The notes: generated from the sequence alone by a model not told the origin. Positions 1 through 9,104 are shown, counted from the first letter of the stretch. The stretch is DNA of 64,000 nucleotides from an uncultured Clostridia bacterium (GCA_947367115.1 CANBCW010000002.1:1-64000); one strand, 5' to 3'. Translations and numbers: made by a program.

Positions 1-2
1 CT

Positions 3-146
3 GTGGATATGGCAAAGCAGGGTCAGATCGCCGGTGTCGGCATCGCCCACCGGGGAGACACGGAATATCTGAAATCCGTCCCCGACGGCAGTGAAAACAA
101 TAACCTTGGCAACCTGCCCTCTGTATCTCCTGATACGCAAGGGTAA
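3..146 (+). CDS. 3' end of an unknown CDS truncated by the window start
   Basis: Open frame 3 from the window edge to TAA at 144-146 (..VDMAKQGQIAGVGIAHRGDTEYLKSVPDG..), followed directly by a terminator hairpin. Confidence 0.45.
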   Translation: MDMAKQGQIAGVGIAHRGDTEYLKSVPDGSENNNLGNLPSVSPDTQG

Positions 147-152
147 TACTTT

Positions 153-195
153 GACCGACAGCATCCAGCGGAATACTGTCGGTCTTTTCTTTGTT
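153..195 (+). terminator. Rho-independent terminator
   Basis: 9-bp perfect stem gaccgacag(153-161)/ctgtcggtc(176-184) followed by ttttctttgttt. Confidence 0.75.
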
Positions 196-204
196 TATAG
201 CGTC

Positions 205-1623
205 TCATTTTCCGGTCTTGAGTGCTTCCTTCTCAGCGGCGATTTGAGCTTTCATTTCCTCAATCATCGCTGCCAGTTTTTCTTCGCATTCTTCACGGGT
301 TTTGGCGTAGACATTGCGAGAGATACGCTTGCCGTGGGCATCTCGGGGAGAGTATTTGCCCTCCCAGAGGTGGTCGCCCAGCTGGTAGACTCCGCCGGTG
401 CCGGGTTTGCGGTACTTCGATTTATAGGGTTGGAAGCCGGTTTTAGCGGTCGGAGGTTTCTTTTCATCCAGTGGGATCGGTGTATCAGCTTTGGTGATCT
501 GGCGGTCGATTTTGGCGGCTGCCTGCTTCTGCATGGTGTCGGTGACATGGGAGTAGATGTCCAGAGTCGTTGCCGAAGAGATGTGGCCGATGATGGTGGA
601 GAGGGTTTTTACATCCATGCCATGCTCCAACGCCATGGTTGCGAAGGTATGGCGAAGGTCGTGGAAGCGGACTTTTTTGCACTGGGCACGCTCTAAGGTC
701 TGCTGCATTCGACGGCGGACGAAGTTAAGCGTCAATGGACAATCTTCTTTTACAGGCGACGGGAACATCCATCGGGAGTTCACCGTCGCTTTGTAATTTA
801 GCAGGATCGTCAGCAAGGAACTGGGCAGGACGATCACCCGAACCGAGGATTTGGTCTTGGGTTCCGTAATGTGAAGCTCGCCCTTAATGAAGGTTGCGGA
901 CTTGGTGATCCGCAGTTCTCCGGTGTCCGGGTTCAGGTCATCCCATTGGAGTGCCAGAATCTCACCCAGCCGCAGACCTGTTCCCAGCTCCAACAGGAAG
1001 AGTTCATAGTAGCCGTCTTGCTTTGCCTGGATAAGAAACCTCTGCATTTCCTCTTGCGTCAGGATATTCATCTCACCGCTTTTCTTCGGTGGCAGCTTGC
1101 AGCCGATGGCTGGATTGATACGGAGCAGTCCTTCTTCCACCGCTTTTTGCAGTGCCGAGCGGCAGTTTGCATGGCAGACACGAACCATTCTGTCAGACAG
1201 TCCGGGGCCGTACTGTTCCACCCGAATCAAGCGACCACTGGTTTTCAGCTTCGCATAGAACTGTTGAAGGTCGCTTTGCGTGAGCTGATTCAACGGGATT
1301 TTACCGATCTCCGGGATAATGTGCTTGTAGATTCGATCCTCATAACCAAGCTGCGTGTTCAGCCGAAGCTGGGGCTTACAATAGGTCTGATACCAGAAGT
1401 CCATCCAGTCACCGAAGCTCATTCCGGGTTTGCATTTCGTCACCGGTGGCGCATACTGCTCCCGAAGCCGCTTCAGCTTATCCAGACATTCCGCCTTGGT
1501 CTTTGCAAGAACATTTTTCGTTTTTGGCCTTCCGTGGTCATCGTAGCCGGTGACAACTCTGGCTTCCCAGCGACCGTCCGTGCGCTTGCGGACAGTACCG
1601 GTTCCGTATTTTCTTCTTCCCAT
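205..1623 (-). CDS. Site-specific tyrosine recombinase/integrase (472 aa) with an extra C-terminal arm-binding-like domain
   Basis: C-terminal catalytic pattern LGTGLRLGEILALQW...HDLRHTFATMALEHGMDVKTLSTIIGH...YSH; N-terminal AP2/integrase DNA-binding type sequence (GTGTVRKRTDGRWEARV). Confidence 0.95.
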   Translation of the reverse strand: MGRRKYGTGTVRKRTDGRWEARVVTGYDDHGRPKTKNVLAKTKAECLDKLKRLREQYAPPVTKCKPGMSFGDWMDFWYQTYCKPQLRLNTQLGYEDRIYKHIIPEIGKIPLNQLTQSDLQQFYAKLKTSGRLIRVEQYGPGLSDRMVRVCHANCRSALQKAVEEGLLRINPAIGCKLPPKKSGEMNILTQEEMQRFLIQAKQDGYYELFLLELGTGLRLGEILALQWDDLNPDTGELRITKSATFIKGELHITEPKTKSSVRVIVLPSSLLTILLNYKATVNSRWMFPSPVKEDCPLTLNFVRRRMQQTLERAQCKKVRFHDLRHTFATMALEHGMDVKTLSTIIGHISSATTLDIYSHVTDTMQKQAAAKIDRQITKADTPIPLDEKKPPTAKTGFQPYKSKYRKPGTGGVYQLGDHLWEGKYSPRDAHGKRISRNVYAKTREECEEKLAAMIEEMKAQIAAEKEALKTGK

Positions 1624-1632
1624 AGCGTTACC

Positions 1633-2784
1633 TCACATAATTTCGTCCAGAAAATTTCCCACGATGCCCGATGCTTTCTTCTGCATGTCCGTGGTCACAT
1701 GGGTGTAAGTGTCCAGCGTGAAGGATGCGTTGGTGTGGCCGAGGATGCCGGACAGCGTTTTCGCATCCACGCCGCTGGTCAGCGCATGAGTCGCAAAGGT
1801 ATGACGCAGGTCGTGGAAGCGGATGGACGGAAGTCCTGCGTATCGGAGCAGCGTTTTCATTCTGCGGTATGCTGTCGCCGGTGACAGTGGAAGCTCCGGC
1901 ACCGTGGGATTGTGGAAGATCCATTCGCTGAAGGATTTTTTCTTACGCTTTGTCAGCAGTTCCACCGTGCTGGGCGGCAGTTGGATGGTGCGATTGCCGG
2001 TCTGGGTCTTAGTCTCGCCGACCTTGACACCGCCGCCATTTTTCGTGTTGACGGATCGGCGGATCTGAAGTCTTCCGGTCTTCTCATCGAAGTCCTGCCA
2101 CCGCAGACCGCAAATCTCACCTCGGCGCAGGCCGGTGGTCAGCTCCGTATAGAAGAAGTCCGACCACACCGGATCCTGTTTCACCACTTCAAGGAATGCT
2201 GTCAGCTGTGCCTCCGTGAGGATCTGCTTGGGCGCGTAATTGTTTTTCGGAATCACCGTGCCGTTGGTAGGGTTCTTCACCACCAGTCGCTGCTGCACCG
2301 CCGCATCCATCGCCTGATGGAGGAGCATATGAATACTTCGCACCATGCTGTCGGACAGTGCATCGCCCTTTTCGTAATGTTCGTTGACCCTTCCGTACTT
2401 CCGAAGCCAGTTGTAGAGCTTTTGCAAGTCAGCCGTGGTGATGGAACCCAGCTTCTTATCGCCAAGGTGCGGTGTGATATAGTTTTTGACCATCCGTCTG
2501 TAACCCTGGAGCGTACTTTCACGGATGGTGTACGCCTTGTACTCGTCCAGCCATTTGTCAAGCCACTGAGCAAGGGTCAAATTGTAGCCTTCCGTCAATT
2601 CTACATCCCGATGGGCTTCGATCTGAACATGAAGCTTGTCCATCAACTCTTTTTGTGTTCTGGCGAAGACACTGCGATAGATGGGCTTGCCATCGCTCTT
2701 ATGTCCGACGACGATTCGTCCTTCCCAGCGACCATCGCTGCGCTTTCGCACCAGTCCATCGCCGTCCGGTCTTTTGTTAGCCAT
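1633..2784 (-). CDS. Site-specific tyrosine recombinase/integrase, second copy
   Basis: LTTGLRRGEICGLRW...HDLRHTFATHALTSGVDAKTLSGILGHTNASFTLDTYTHV; start MANKRPDGDG. Confidence 0.95.
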   Translation of the reverse strand: MANKRPDGDGLVRKRSDGRWEGRIVVGHKSDGKPIYRSVFARTQKELMDKLHVQIEAHRDVELTEGYNLTLAQWLDKWLDEYKAYTIRESTLQGYRRMVKNYITPHLGDKKLGSITTADLQKLYNWLRKYGRVNEHYEKGDALSDSMVRSIHMLLHQAMDAAVQQRLVVKNPTNGTVIPKNNYAPKQILTEAQLTAFLEVVKQDPVWSDFFYTELTTGLRRGEICGLRWQDFDEKTGRLQIRRSVNTKNGGGVKVGETKTQTGNRTIQLPPSTVELLTKRKKKSFSEWIFHNPTVPELPLSPATAYRRMKTLLRYAGLPSIRFHDLRHTFATHALTSGVDAKTLSGILGHTNASFTLDTYTHVTTDMQKKASGIVGNFLDEIM

Positions 2785-3241
2785 AGGATCCCTCCTTCCT
2801 GTTAGCACAACACATTACCACACAAGTTTTCAAATAGCTAGTACAAGTTTCGCAACCCACAAAAGGGGTTAAAACGGGCGATTTATCCGCTTTGCAACCC
2901 ACCTTTTGAAAAATTGGGCAATCGCAACCCACCCAAAGTGAGCTACTCGTAATCCGTGCAAAACCATTGAAAACCCTTCAAAAACCGCCTTGCAGCCGGT
3001 ATTTCCGGCTGCTGTGACCGCCGGGAGGTTGCAACCGCAACCCACCCGGCTTTCTCCTGCTTCCTTATCAGCCCTGATTTCTGGGTATGAAAACCTCAAT
3101 AATTCATTCAAAAATAACGTTCATTTCAAACTTTTCATTTTTTCTTATTCGGCAACACAGGGCTTTCTGTGGCGTTTGTTTTGTCGGACGGGTCGTACCT
3201 CTACCTTTGAAAACAAATCGTACACAGGCTTTACAAATGGC

Positions 3242-3871
3242 TTACGCCGGGGTGTCCGTATTGCGGAGCATATCCGTCTGCTCTAGCTGCAGGTTTGCAT
3301 GGTGCTGGATCGCTTCGTAGATGGGCCGAATGGTGTACAGGAGCGTGCCGTTTCGCTTCTTCCCGCCTTTCCCCCAGACGGTGGTCGTCTCCGTGTAAAT
3401 CAGGCGCTTATTGATCAGACCGTCCACATATTTCTTGACGGTATTTTTGCTCATGCCGACGGCATCACCGATGGTGCGGTAGCTGGGATAGCACTGGTAT
3501 GTCTTTCGGTTCTCGCAGCAAAGAAGAAAGCCGTACACAGCGATCTCCCCCACTCGCAAACCCAAATGGAATATCTCATTGGGCAGCAGATAACAATTTC
3601 CGTTTTCTTCACACAGCCAGCGAAGATAATACTGACCATCAAATTCCATCAGCAAATGCTGATCCACCAGTTCCTCCAACGCTTTTGCGGCAACAGCATG
3701 AGAGATTTGTAGTTGCTCTGCCATGCGTTCAAGCCGGGGATCGCTCTTTCTGTTGTGACGAACATATACGTACACCGCATAGGCAGCCGGGCTGATACGA
3801 TATGTGTGGATCTGATTCGGAATTGAGAAATAATTCCGCTCCGCAGTTCGGGTTGGGTAACGCTCATAGGC
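3242..3871 (-). CDS. Helix-turn-helix protein, replication-initiator-like, of an integrative element
   Basis: Winged-helix style sequence (AYAVYVYVRHNRKSDPRLERMAEQLQIS..; YPSYRTIGDAVGMSKNTVKKYVDGLINKRLI); adjacent to xis and int genes. Confidence 0.7.
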   Translation of the reverse strand, partial: AYERYPTRTAERNYFSIPNQIHTYRISPAAYAVYVYVRHNRKSDPRLERMAEQLQISHAVAAKALEELVDQHLLMEFDGQYYLRWLCEENGNCYLLPNEIFHLGLRVGEIAVYGFLLCCENRKTYQCYPSYRTIGDAVGMSKNTVKKYVDGLINKRLIYTETTTVWGKGGKKRNGTLLYTIRPIYEAIQHHANLQLEQTDMLRNTDTPA

Positions 3872-4088
3872 CATAACCATCACCTCGCTTTCGCAGGCGT
3901 GTGTCGACCCAGTTCCGAAAGTGTTCCTTGGGAACCACCAGACGATTGCCGATGCGCAGAGAAGGAAAATCCTTTTCGTGCATCAGCTCGTACGCCGAGG
4001 ACGGCGACACGCCCAACACATTTGCCACCGCCTGTGCATTCAGAAACAGCGGCAGCTCCTCATAACTTTTCACGATTGATTCTTTCAT
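3864..4088 (-). CDS. Excisionase-family / MerR-type HTH DNA-binding protein
   Basis: 74 aa, LFLNAQAVANVLGVSPSSAYELMHEKDFPSLRIGNRLVVPKEHFRNWVD, typical excisionase HTH. Confidence 0.85.
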   Translation of the reverse strand: MKESIVKSYEELPLFLNAQAVANVLGVSPSSAYELMHEKDFPSLRIGNRLVVPKEHFRNWVDTRLRKRGDGYGL

Positions 4089-4130
4089 AACTCATTTTCC
4101 TTTCGCTGATTTCGGGAGAAGCAAAAGCTA

Positions 4131-4285
4131 TCCCCATTTGTATAGGGGAAGATAAAGCACTTTTGTAAACAACTTTTTTCAGTGCCACATCCTTCTCCCA
4201 CTTGTATAGGGATAGAAGATTAAGTTTTGAGCAAACTTTTTGCGTTCTTAACCAAACTTTTTATCCCCTCAATTGTATAAGGGAA
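4131..4285. repeat. Three imperfect palindromic repeats TCCC(C)-N-TTGTATA(G/A)GGGA
   Basis: tccccatttgtataggggaa (4131-4150), tcccacttgtatagggata (4196-4214), tcccctcaattgtataagggaa (4264-4285). Confidence 0.75.
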
Positions 4286-4311
4286 AATATTTGCCACTTT
4301 ACAACCACAAC

Positions 4312-4367
4312 ACAAAGAAAATCTCCATGAGAATTAAAAAAACAATCCTCATGGAGATTTTCTTTGT
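4312..4367. repeat. Perfect 20-bp inverted repeat
   Basis: acaaagaaaatctccatgag (4312-4331) and its exact reverse complement ctcatggagattttctttgt (4348-4367), 16-nt loop. Confidence 0.9.
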
Positions 4368-4394
4368 TTATAGTAAACCACCGGAAAACAAGAC

Positions 4395-4423
4395 TTGCAA
4401 TTTCCAACACTCTAAGGTAACAT
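4395..4423 (+). promoter_or_regulatory. Predicted promoter for the DUF6809-like gene (duplicated at 10475)
   Basis: TTGCAA (4395-4400) - 17 nt - TAACAT (4418-4423); same block upstream of the paralogue. Confidence 0.55.
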
Positions 4424-4450
4424 CACACAAACTTTTTGGAGGTGCTGCCT

Positions 4451-4750
4451 ATGGAAAACTACATTCAGTCACTACGAAACTACATCGCCGCCCATCCGCC
4501 GGACTTCGGTGACGGCAATGCCCAATCTATTCTGGAGATGCTCTTTTGTCACTACAATGAATTCAACCGCTTCGATACTGAAACCATCAAGATGGGCTTT
4601 GATGAATTGTATGCACAGATGGAGGAGCTGCACCTGCGCGACATGGACAAGGTCATCGATATCGTCTGTTCTCTCTGCCGGGAGCATGAGAAGGCAGGCT
4701 TTGCTGAAGGTGTCAAGGTCGGGATGCGGTTGGCAGAAGAACTGAAATAA
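4451..4750 (+). CDS. Uncharacterised small protein (DUF6809-like)
   Basis: MENYIQSLRNYIAAHPPDFGDGNAQSILEMLFCHYNEF...; paralogous to 10532-10837; RBS tggaggtg. Confidence 0.75.
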   Translation: MENYIQSLRNYIAAHPPDFGDGNAQSILEMLFCHYNEFNRFDTETIKMGFDELYAQMEELHLRDMDKVIDIVCSLCREHEKAGFAEGVKVGMRLAEELK

Positions 4751-4754
4751 AACA

Positions 4755-4798
4755 CGGCGGAGAGTTGTTAACACAATTCTCCGCCGTTTACTTTTTTA
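4755..4798 (+). terminator. Rho-independent terminator
   Basis: acggcggagag..ttctccgccgt followed by ttacttttt. Confidence 0.7.
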
Positions 4799-4821
4799 AC
4801 CCTACCGCTATATGTAATTGT

Positions 4822-5628
4822 TTATCGGCAAAGAAAAGCAATTACCGTCCGGTTGAAATCTTTTGCTTCCTCACACACGCCATGGCCCCACTGTTCGTAC
4901 ATCAAAAGCTGGGCACCAGGAATTGTTGCGGCGATCTCTCTGGACGGATCACCGCCCAGTGCCTTATCCTGCTCGCCGCCGATGACAAGGGTCGGTGCTT
5001 TGATCTGAGGCAGGCTTTCATAAGCATCATGGGTTAGGCAAGCATCCGCCTGAATAAAGAATCGTTCATAGGATTTCGGCTTTGTCAGCTTTCCCATAAT
5101 CGGCACCAGCCACTTATTCTTGCGGTAGTAGCCTTCCGAATAGATCCGTCGCAGGTTGCTGTCCATGAACGCAATATGGTCACCTCGCTTGGCGCAGGAC
5201 ACCCATTCGCCAATGGATGCTGTCAGAATCGGATTGGGTCTGGCAGAAGTAACGGTCAGAATCAGCATATCCACCTTTTCCGGGAAGTCCGCGGCAAGGT
5301 GCTGGGCAATCATGCCGCCCATGGAAACACCAAATATGTCCGCTTTCTGAATGCCAAGCTGTTCCATGGCTTTCGCCTGATCCCGAGCCATGTCACGAGT
5401 GGTATAGCCCGATTGCAGCTCATTCTTTCTGCTGAACGCATAAACCGTAAAATCCTTTGCGAACGCCCGATACATGAGTGCCATCGGCAGAGCCGTACCC
5501 TTCACTGAGCGCAAACCATCCCCCAGTCCCGGGAGCATCACCAGAATTCTATCGCCAGTGCCGAAGCGGATGTAATCCATCCTCGTCCCGCCAATCTTCA
5601 ATGTGCCATTTTTCGCATTGTACAACAT
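4822..5628 (-). CDS. Alpha/beta hydrolase
   Basis: VMLPGLGDG, FGVSMGGMIAQHLAADFPEKV nucleophile elbow, WGHGVCEEA. Confidence 0.9.
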   Translation of the reverse strand: MLYNAKNGTLKIGGTRMDYIRFGTGDRILVMLPGLGDGLRSVKGTALPMALMYRAFAKDFTVYAFSRKNELQSGYTTRDMARDQAKAMEQLGIQKADIFGVSMGGMIAQHLAADFPEKVDMLILTVTSARPNPILTASIGEWVSCAKRGDHIAFMDSNLRRIYSEGYYRKNKWLVPIMGKLTKPKSYERFFIQADACLTHDAYESLPQIKAPTLVIGGEQDKALGGDPSREIAATIPGAQLLMYEQWGHGVCEEAKDFNRTVIAFLCR

Positions 5629-5670
5629 AACCGCCGCACCTTTCGTTACAGAACTGCAGAAAACCACAAT

Positions 5671-6501
5671 TCATAAAATTGGATTCATCATACACCAATC
5701 TTTACCCGGCTCAACGCAGATCGGGCTGCTATTCCATTCAAACCACAGAGGCAGATCGGAAGGATTTTGGATTCCATCGGCTGTGATGCCTGCACTTCTC
5801 ATGGCTTTCAGGTAGCGAACCAGTTCGAGGTTGGTCATAGAGAGGATGCTCTCGTCTTCTGCCACCCGTTTTAGAACCGACTCCATGTAGTCCCACATAT
5901 TTTCAGCATCTAGATCGTAGGTATGACCGACGATCTGGCACAGAGCCAACTCCTCTTCGGTATGAAAGAAGCCCTCCACAAAATCCCGGAAACCGGGCAT
6001 AATGTGATAGCTGCCAGCAGCCCAGTAGTAATACTCCTCCGGCGGTGCGTAGGAATAGCGTTCTTCGGCAGTTCTGGCATACTCGAAGCCACACTTTTTC
6101 GCACATTCGGCGATCATATCGCTCCAATGATGAAACGGCCCAGCAAAACCCAAAACCGCCTTGCCCGTTAAGCGTTCCAGATTTTCTTTGTCCTTTGCCA
6201 TCTGATTCATCACTTCTGCCTCGTTCAGCTGACTCAGATAAGGATGGGTCAGGGTGTGGCTGGCAACCTCATGGTTTTGATACAGCTCCGCCACTACGCT
6301 TGTAGGCAGCCGTTTTACAATCATGCCATTCGGATGGGTCCACTCAAATTCATTTTCCATCAGCTCTGAGTTGAGATTGAACGTGCCTTTCAAGCCGTAT
6401 TTGTTTAGCAGTTCCACAAAGCGGACATCCTGCAAAACGCCGTCGTCATATGTAATATTAAACGCCTTCAGTTTCCCACCGGGATATAATTTTTTAATCA
6501 T
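5671..6501 (-). CDS. Polysaccharide deacetylase family protein
   Basis: AFNITYDDGVLQD..., EVASHTLTHPYLSQL (NodB-type motifs). Confidence 0.85.
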   Translation of the reverse strand: MIKKLYPGGKLKAFNITYDDGVLQDVRFVELLNKYGLKGTFNLNSELMENEFEWTHPNGMIVKRLPTSVVAELYQNHEVASHTLTHPYLSQLNEAEVMNQMAKDKENLERLTGKAVLGFAGPFHHWSDMIAECAKKCGFEYARTAEERYSYAPPEEYYYWAAGSYHIMPGFRDFVEGFFHTEEELALCQIVGHTYDLDAENMWDYMESVLKRVAEDESILSMTNLELVRYLKAMRSAGITADGIQNPSDLPLWFEWNSSPICVEPGKDWCMMNPIL

Positions 6502-7136
6502 TTCCTCAACCTCAATTCTTGACGTAACTTTTTGAACGCTTCTTTCCATTCGTCTGTAATGCGGAAGGAGTCGCAGATCTTTTGAATGGCTTTTCCGTTG
6601 ATGCTGTATTTCAAATCGTTCTGGCAGAGCCAGTGATGCACCGTTTCCGGTTCGTGGACGGCAAGCTCCGCAATGAGCCAGGCCTCCGCCATTTGGACAT
6701 AGTATTCTTCATCGTCGTGCATCAATAGCAGAAGCTGGGCTGCACGACCCTTGCATAGCCTGGAGATAAACAGCACATAACCCCAACGGCGGATGAAGGG
6801 ATCTTCCGAACGGATATAGTCCTTTGCATAGCCAAGTGCCGTATCAAAATCCAGATCCGCCACGTAGCTGATGATCTGGTCTGTGTGCCACCAATCGGAA
6901 AAGAGCAGATTCTCATGGATAAACGCCATCCGCTGGTTCACATTCTTGATCTGGTTCAGGGTCACATAGTAATAGATCCTGTGGAACTTCTGCTCGTCAA
7001 GTATGTACGGACGCAGTACGGACACATCCGCTTTTTGTTTTACATAGAGCCTAATTAGTCGATCCACATCTGCGGTTTTGTAATATGCCGGCAGGGCATC
7101 CAAATCTTTCTGAACCTGTTCTTTTGTCAGCTTCAT
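6498..7136 (-). CDS. AlkD-like DNA alkylation repair HEAT-repeat protein
   Basis: ALGYAKDYIRSEDPFIRRWGYVLFISRL..., YYVQMAEAWLIAELAVHEPETVHHWL - typical AlkD-family motif. Confidence 0.75.
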   Translation of the reverse strand: MKLTKEQVQKDLDALPAYYKTADVDRLIRLYVKQKADVSVLRPYILDEQKFHRIYYYVTLNQIKNVNQRMAFIHENLLFSDWWHTDQIISYVADLDFDTALGYAKDYIRSEDPFIRRWGYVLFISRLCKGRAAQLLLLMHDDEEYYVQMAEAWLIAELAVHEPETVHHWLCQNDLKYSINGKAIQKICDSFRITDEWKEAFKKLRQELRLRK

Positions 7137-7137
7137 G

Positions 7138-7749
7138 TCACTTTTCCTCATCCGGTGCCTGACCGTCATGCTTTAGCCACTTACATTCGGTCATTTCCAA
7201 ATTCGTAAAGGTCGCCCTAAAGGACGAGTCCTCCGGGCTGCAGGCGTAGATACCAAAACGGATGGTACCGTCGCCCTTATGCATATGGCAAATCCGCATC
7301 TGGCCGAACTGTTCGCCGTCGACAGAACACTCAATACAGTAATCGTCTTTCCGACGGCTGAAGCGGTACCACATGGACTTGATGGACGCATCAATGGCGG
7401 TGGTGGCCCAGTCGGAATACCCAAAGTTCGTCACCACGCTGCCCAGATGCTGGAACTGCTCGTTTTCGTATTCAATAGAGCCTTTCAACCAATTCTCGCT
7501 GTCCAGATACATCACAACGCCGCACTGGTCGAAGCGGTGCTTGCTCTCAAATTCCGTCTTAACAGTGAAGGAGAAGAATTTCTCATCCGTTTCCATCTGG
7601 AACACCGGGGCATTATCGTTGCGGAAGTGGTAGTACGTCCGCTGCCACAGATCCGTGTGGGGTTTGGTGACAACCTCTACTTTATCATCGGACACCGTAA
7701 AGCTTTCCGGCTCCCGTGTCCACCCAAAATCATGGATATTGAATTTCAT
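7138..7749 (-). CDS. DUF1349 (concanavalin-like) protein
   Basis: FDQCGVVMYLDSENWLKGSIEYENEQFQHLGSVVTNFGYSDWAT, FRATFTNLEM. Confidence 0.8.
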   Translation of the reverse strand: MKFNIHDFGWTREPESFTVSDDKVEVVTKPHTDLWQRTYYHFRNDNAPVFQMETDEKFFSFTVKTEFESKHRFDQCGVVMYLDSENWLKGSIEYENEQFQHLGSVVTNFGYSDWATTAIDASIKSMWYRFSRRKDDYCIECSVDGEQFGQMRICHMHKGDGTIRFGIYACSPEDSSFRATFTNLEMTECKWLKHDGQAPDEEK

Positions 7750-8378
7750 CAGCTTTCATCCCTTTTCATATTCTCTTTGATCCGCTCCATCAATAGCGTC
7801 GTTGTAAACCATGTGGTTTCGTAGCGCAGGTAGCGGTTGGTATTTTCATCCCACAGACAGCGAAGGCTGGGCGGAAATTCATCGTCACCATGCCACAGCT
7901 GCACGAACACACGCAGTCCGTCGATTAGTTCAATAGCGTATCCAATATCAGCGCCGGGCAGCTTTTCGCCCTTGAGTGCTTCGCAGGCAGCGACAAATCC
8001 CTCCGGATTTTGATCAAACAGTCGGGCGTATGGATCGTTCACATCATCCTGCAAATTGCCGTGGAAATAGTGACCGTGAGTTGCAACGTTGATCCATCGA
8101 CCGGTGATGTAGCGATCCTTACGGCTGTCACACAACCAGTCCAAGATCGTCATTACCTCGTTAAAAGAATTGCCGTCAACCCAGATGCCTCCATGGCACC
8201 TCTCCATATCGCCGGTGCGCCTGTGGATACGGTAAGGCTCCGACAGCATGGTCAGATACAAAAAGTTCCCATCGAAGCGCAGGCCGCAACGGGCAATCAG
8301 TTCCTGCTGATCGTAAGTCAAAAAGCGTTTCTTCGCCTGCATGGCCTGAATTTGATAATTGTTCTGCCGTTCAGTCAT
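7749..8378 (-). CDS. DUF3786-like protein
   Basis: ELIARCGLRFDGNFLYLTMLSEPYRIHRRTG...; DDEFPPSLRCLWDENTNRYLRYETTWF. Confidence 0.65.
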   Translation of the reverse strand: MTERQNNYQIQAMQAKKRFLTYDQQELIARCGLRFDGNFLYLTMLSEPYRIHRRTGDMERCHGGIWVDGNSFNEVMTILDWLCDSRKDRYITGRWINVATHGHYFHGNLQDDVNDPYARLFDQNPEGFVAACEALKGEKLPGADIGYAIELIDGLRVFVQLWHGDDEFPPSLRCLWDENTNRYLRYETTWFTTTLLMERIKENMKRDES

Positions 8379-8414
8379 CTGCTTCCCTCCCTGCAAACAA
8401 GCTGCGCACTACAT

Positions 8415-8726
8415 TCATTCCTCCAGATATCGCACAGGCTTTCCTGTACTGTGGGCACACGCAATCTCCGACCATGTACTGGAACCGATATAGCCACCTA
8501 CATTGATGACGAAAATCTCGTCCGCCATATCAATCTTGCGCTTATGCATATCGTCCAGCATTTCCTTGGTGCCTTCAGTCCAAACCTCACTGTCGCCGGA
8601 GTGGCCGAACAATCCGACACTGATTACAATGTTCCCTTCCAATGTCAGCTTCTTCTGCGCTTCCACAAATGCTTCCTTGAACCGGGTGCTGCCACACAGA
8701 GTAATGACTTTGTATTTTCCTACCAT
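8415..8726 (-). CDS. Nucleoside 2-deoxyribosyltransferase-like / DUF4406-like protein
   Basis: VITLCGSTRFKEAFVEAQKKLTLEGNIVISVGLFGH...DMADEIFVINVGGYIGSSTWSEIACA. Confidence 0.7.
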   Translation of the reverse strand: MVGKYKVITLCGSTRFKEAFVEAQKKLTLEGNIVISVGLFGHSGDSEVWTEGTKEMLDDMHKRKIDMADEIFVINVGGYIGSSTWSEIACAHSTGKPVRYLEE

Positions 8727-9100
8727 TATTCTACCTCATAAGGCCAATCGATGATGCCGCCGAATTCTTTGATGTTGGTATAGCCAAGCTCCACCAGAGC
8801 TTCCGCAGCCAGCTTGCTGCGGCGACCGCTGCGGCAGTAGACGAGGAGCAATTGATCTTTGTTTGGGAGTATCTCCTCCGCTTTTTCTTCGATTTCATCA
8901 TGGGAAATCACAATGGCTCCAGGGATGTGGCCTTCATCGTATTCTTCCTGCGTGCGGACATCGAGGATGATGTAACCTTCCTCGGTGTCCATGATTTCCT
9001 TCGCTTCTTCTGCCGTAATGTTCACGTACGCCGCCTCCTTATTCTGTCCGCAGGCAGTGAGCAGCATCACCGCCAGAAGGAGAAAAATCAATTTCTTCAT
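8726..9100 (-). CDS. Rhodanese-like lipoprotein
   Basis: Lipobox LLTACGQ; YIILDVRTQEEYDEGHIPGAIVI...LLVYCRSGRRSKLAAEAL. Confidence 0.9.
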   Translation of the reverse strand: MKKLIFLLLAVMLLTACGQNKEAAYVNITAEEAKEIMDTEEGYIILDVRTQEEYDEGHIPGAIVISHDEIEEKAEEILPNKDQLLLVYCRSGRRSKLAAEALVELGYTNIKEFGGIIDWPYEVE

Positions 9101-9104
9101 AAGT

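Noticed and set aside
871-2805. Long plus-strand ORFs (337 and 297 aa) antisense to the integrases
   Set aside because: Shadow ORFs; integrase catalytic motifs on the minus strand are clear.
2869-3111. 80-aa minus ORF in the int-rep gap
   Set aside because: No clear RBS or recognisable domain; the gap is better explained by repeated GCAACCCAC sites.
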